From positions 1-61,624 of the forward strand of contig NZ_JAQCNJ010000026.1 in assembly GCF_028275055.1 (NCBI RefSeq): a stretch of 61,624 bases of DNA, read 5' to 3'. A program made the translations under genes and the position numbers. Shown here piece by piece: positions 58,949-61,624 of this stretch (position 1 is its first letter; every line of letters begins with the position of its first letter). This DNA comes from Haloplanus sp. Its GTDB lineage: Archaea; Halobacteriota; Halobacteria; Halobacteriales; Haloferacaceae. The notes below the pieces were generated by a model, which worked only from the letters and a program-made list of their open reading frames with translations, had not been told where the DNA came from and made no database searches.

Positions 58949-60250
58949 TCAGGGACTCAGACGCTGTCTGTCTCGCGGGAACAGCACCGCCTCACGGATG
59001 TTCCCCAGACCGAGCATCGTCATCACGAGTCGCTCGACACCGTAGGCCCAGCCGGCATGAGGTGGCATGCCGTATTTGAACATCCTCGTGTAGTAGTCGA
59101 ACTGCTCCGGGTCGAGTCCCTGTTGTTCGAAGCCGGCGACGAGTTCGTCGTAACGGTGTTCGCGCTGTCCACCCGAGACCAGTTCCATCTGTGGGTGCAT
59201 CAGGTCGAACCCTTTCGATAGCTGTGGGTCGTCGTCGTAATCTTGGATGTAGAACGGCTTGATTTCGGAGGGCCAGTCGGTGATAAAGTAATGGCCGCCC
59301 ACGTCAGCACCGAGTGCCTTCTCCGCCTCGGTGGGCAGGTCGTCGCCCCAGACGAGTTGCTCGTCGAGTTCGCCGGTTGCGTTGATCCGTTCGATTGCCT
59401 CCTCGTAGGTGAGCCGCGGGAAGTCACCCTCGGGAGTGGCGAAGCCGTCGTAGCCGAGCAGATCGAGTTCCTCGGTACAGTTCTCGGCGACACCCTCGTA
59501 AGCCGCCTTGAGCGTCCCCTCACAGACGTCCATCGCCTCGTGATGGTCGACAAAGGCCGACTCGAAGTCGATCATCGTCGCCTCGTTGAGGTGGCGGGGC
59601 GTGTTGTGCTCCTCGGCGCGGAAGATGGGACCGATCTCGAAAACCCGTTCCAGTCCGGAGCCGACCATCAGCTGTTTAAATAGCTGTGGCGACTGATTCA
59701 TAAACGCCTCCTGCCCGAAGTACGTGATCGGGAACAGTTCGGTGCCACCCTCGGTTCCGGTGGCGACGATCTTCGGGGTGTTGATCTCCGTGCTTCCGAC
59801 GGATCGGAAATACTCCCGGACCGAGCGAAGGATCTCGCTCCGGATCTCGAAGATGGCTTTTATCTCGGGTTTGCGGAGGTCGAGGGTCCGGTTGTCGAGC
59901 CGGGTCGGCAGTTCGGCGTCGACCTTTCCCGAGGGATCGAGGGGGAGTTCGGGGTCGGCGTCCGCGAGCACCTCGACCGAGTCGGGGACGAGTTCCAGCC
60001 CCGTCGGGGCACGGGGCTCCTCCTCGACCGCGCCCGTGACGGCGACAACGCTCTCGCGATGGACACCGAGCCCGGTCTCCACCAGCCCATCGTCCATCTC
60101 GTCTTTCTCGAATTTGATCTGGAGCTTGCCGGTGCGGTCCCGGAGGATCAGAAAGGCGATGCCGCCGAGGTCCCGGATCTCGTGGACCCAGCCGGCGACC
60201 GTGGCCGTCTCGCCGGCGACGGCGTTGGTCGCGTGCGTTCGGTTGTCCAT
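58949..60250 (-). CDS. aspS: Aspartyl-tRNA synthetase, archaeal type
   Basis: Charges tRNA-Asp. The 433-residue class IIb synthetase has the N-terminal OB anticodon domain ([38 protein letters not shown]). The catalytic core follows: motif 1 near [20 protein letters not shown], motif 2 [20 protein letters not shown], and motif 3 [20 protein letters not shown]. Archaeal enzymes of this type may also charge tRNA-Asn; whether this one does depends on anticodon-domain residues I cannot judge. The start is the only good ATG before the OB domain. Confidence 0.97.
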   Translation of the reverse strand: MDNRTHATNAVAGETATVAGWVHEIRDLGGIAFLILRDRTGKLQIKFEKDEMDDGLVETGLGVHRESVVAVTGAVEEEPRAPTGLELVPDSVEVLADADPELPLDPSGKVDAELPTRLDNRTLDLRKPEIKAIFEIRSEILRSVREYFRSVGSTEINTPKIVATGTEGGTELFPITYFGQEAFMNQSPQLFKQLMVGSGLERVFEIGPIFRAEEHNTPRHLNEATMIDFESAFVDHHEAMDVCEGTLKAAYEGVAENCTEELDLLGYDGFATPEGDFPRLTYEEAIERINATGELDEQLVWGDDLPTEAEKALGADVGGHYFITDWPSEIKPFYIQDYDDDPQLSKGFDLMHPQMELVSGGQREHRYDELVAGFEQQGLDPEQFDYYTRMFKYGMPPHAGWAYGVERLVMTMLGLGNIREAVLFPRDRQRLSP

Positions 60251-60340
60251 ACACGTTTGTATCGGATCGTGCGTCTTAAACGCGCCCGTTTCCGGTCGAC
60301 CCAGTCGGGTCCGAGAACCGCACCGCCGGCTGTCGCACCC

Positions 60341-61444
60341 TCAGTCGACGCGATACTCGTCGATCACGTCCGGATCGAGGGAGACGCCGAGTCCCGGATC
60401 CTCCGGCGGTGCGATCCGGCCATCGTCGAGGGTCGGCGGCGTCTCGAACAACGCCTCGTACACCGGAAAGTCGGTCACGTCGAACTCCAACCACTCACAG
60501 GCCGGCGACGCGGCCATGACGTGCATCGACGCCGCGAGGCCAACGCCCGTGGTGAAACAGTGTGGCGTGACGACCGTGCCGTACGTCTCGGCGAGCGCAC
60601 AGATCTTCGTCGCCTCCGTGATGCCGCCACAGCGCATCACGTCCGGCATCGCGTAGTCGACGGCGTCGGCCTCGAACAGATCCTGGAACCCCCACTTCGT
60701 GTACTCGTTCTCGCCGGCGGCGATGGGGACGGCGAGTTCCTCCCGCAGGGCGGCCAGTCCCTCGATATCGTACGGCGACAGCGGCTCCTCGTACCAGTAG
60801 ACGTCGTACTCCGCCAACATGCGACCGGCCCGGCGGGCGTCCGGCCGGTCGTATCCGCAGTTCATATCGACCATCAACGCCGTCTCGGGGCCGACGGCGT
60901 CCCGTATCGCCGCGACCCGCTCCTTGTCGGCGTCGACGCCCCGGCCGAGGTGGGTCTTGACGCCCGCGAATCCGCGGTCGACGTAGGACGCGGCGCGGTC
61001 CGCCATCGGTTCCGGGGCCTGCCAGAACAGGTCGCTCGCGTACGGCTTGAGGTCGCCGCCGACCGGGCCACCGAGCAGGCGGTACACCGGCACACCGTGG
61101 TGCTTACCCGCGATGTCCCACAACGCGATGTCGACGCCGCTGGCCGCGGAAACCCCCTGCCCTTTGCGGTCCTTGTACAGGTCGTCGGTCAGCATCGCCG
61201 CCCAGTGACGCTCGATGTCGAGTGGATTCTTGCCGATCAGACGTGGCGCGTACTTCTCCTCGACGATTCGCTCGACGATGTACGGTTCGGGGCCGACACC
61301 CTCGCCGACGCCCGTGATGCCCGCGTCCGTCTCGACAACGACAAACGCCGCGCCGCGTGCATCGAGCGCACGACCGCGGGAGACGCCGAGCGATCGCTCC
61401 AACGGGACCTCGATCCGAATCGTCCGCACGTCGGTGATCTGCAT
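60341..61444 (-). CDS. Enolase-superfamily (mandelate racemase/MLE-type) sugar-acid dehydratase
   Basis: A 367-residue protein. The capping domain covers residues 1-125. The barrel has the metal-binding series MVDMNCGYDRPDARRA, VYWYEEPLSPYD and IAAGENEYTKWG, and a catalytic Lys in GFAGVKTHLGRG. HCFTTGVGLAASMH holds the active-site His. This arrangement is typical of acid-sugar dehydratases such as gluconate, galactonate or fuconate dehydratase; the substrate is not predictable. A TATA-like TTTTTATTCG at 61467-61476 sits about 27 bases upstream. Confidence 0.88.
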   Translation of the reverse strand: MQITDVRTIRIEVPLERSLGVSRGRALDARGAAFVVVETDAGITGVGEGVGPEPYIVERIVEEKYAPRLIGKNPLDIERHWAAMLTDDLYKDRKGQGVSAASGVDIALWDIAGKHHGVPVYRLLGGPVGGDLKPYASDLFWQAPEPMADRAASYVDRGFAGVKTHLGRGVDADKERVAAIRDAVGPETALMVDMNCGYDRPDARRAGRMLAEYDVYWYEEPLSPYDIEGLAALREELAVPIAAGENEYTKWGFQDLFEADAVDYAMPDVMRCGGITEATKICALAETYGTVVTPHCFTTGVGLAASMHVMAASPACEWLEFDVTDFPVYEALFETPPTLDDGRIAPPEDPGLGVSLDPDVIDEYRVD

Positions 61445-61466
61445 CGGTGGCCATTGAACCGGTACC

Positions 61467-61476
61467 GAATAAAAAC
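61467..61476 (-). promoter_or_regulatory. TATA box of the enolase-superfamily gene
   Basis: TTTTTATTCG on the minus strand is centred about 27 bases before ATG 61444. It supports a leaderless transcript and the chosen start. Confidence 0.6.
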
Positions 61477-61624
61477 CGGCGGCAGAACGGTCTCTCCAAC
61501 CCCACCCCGGACGGATGACGGACGGTCGATTCGCCGGAACGGGCGTTCGGGCGGCCGTCGTCGTCTCCCGCCGGCCGGCCGCGGCGCGTCCGACGGCCCG
61601 GCGCGGGTCACTCGTGGGCGTCCC
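61477..61624. other. Window end, possible gene end on the minus strand
   Basis: The last 148 bases hold no complete gene. A minus-strand TGA at 61608-61610, preceded in frame by codons for Asp-Ala-His-Glu, could be the C-terminus of a gene that lies beyond the window. A plus-strand frame opening at ATG 61515 is very arginine-rich and more likely a shadow. Neither can be confirmed here. Confidence 0.25.

Overview
The window is chromosomal DNA of a halophilic archaeon (class Halobacteria). The evidence is high GC, strongly acidic proteins, and archaeal information and quality-control genes: transcription factor E, family B DNA polymerase, Mre11-Rad50, a proteasome-activating nucleotidase, archaeal-type ProRS, MetRS and AspRS, and the archaea-specific pantoate kinase / phosphopantothenate synthetase pair. 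Many start codons lie about 25-30 bases behind a TATA-like box, as expected for leaderless transcripts. The genus cannot be resolved from the sequence alone.

Layout. 0-2.8 kb: the end of a molybdenum-hydroxylase maturation cluster (CoxE-like VWA protein, DUF364 protein, XdhC/CoxI protein). 2.9-8.5 kb: RNase HI and its operon partner, a convergent PadR regulator, pyrophosphatase, a zinc-finger rhomboid protease, endonuclease V and prolyl-tRNA synthetase. 8.6-13.9 kb: the glutamate synthase large subunit, facing an HD-domain protein. 13.9-16.05 kb: an unusual stretch with few credible genes, a 14-bp tandem duplication that breaks a reading frame, split frames and strong palindromes. It lies directly behind the 3' end of a tRNA-Gln gene. 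16.1-20.9 kb: sufC-sufB-sufD, then a ferritin-like protein and a DtxR-type metal regulator, all on the minus strand. 20.9-29.1 kb: DNA polymerase B, three small haloarchaeal proteins, rad50, mre11 and a small partner gene.

29.5-37.5 kb: PAN ATPase, small conserved proteins including a 46-residue zinc-finger protein, adenylosuccinate synthetase, a winged-helix regulator, a large disordered protein, a CDGSH Fe-S protein and oxidase subunit III. 37.5-44 kb: polytopic membrane protein, small zinc-finger membrane protein, squalene/phytoene synthase-like enzyme, a LEA-like repeat protein, AbrB-PhoU regulator, NAD-kinase-like protein and a 39-residue membrane peptide. 44-51.3 kb: CinA-type protein, the tfe gene cluster with a lipoprotein, NfeD, Lrp/AsnC regulator, and an amino-acid permease with universal-stress domains. 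51.3-61.5 kb: pyruvate kinase with a swivelling-domain tail, MetRS, a methyltransferase, a membrane-anchored sulfite-oxidase-fold protein, the two CoA-pathway enzymes, AspRS and an enolase-superfamily dehydratase.

Most of the window is ordinary core chromosome. I found no rRNA, CRISPR array, intact transposon or obvious new defence system. The best leads are the decayed block beside tRNA-Gln, the DUF364 protein inside a molybdoenzyme maturation cluster, the suf-ferritin-DtxR array with palindromes at its promoters, and several enzymes whose signature residues depart from the family rule.
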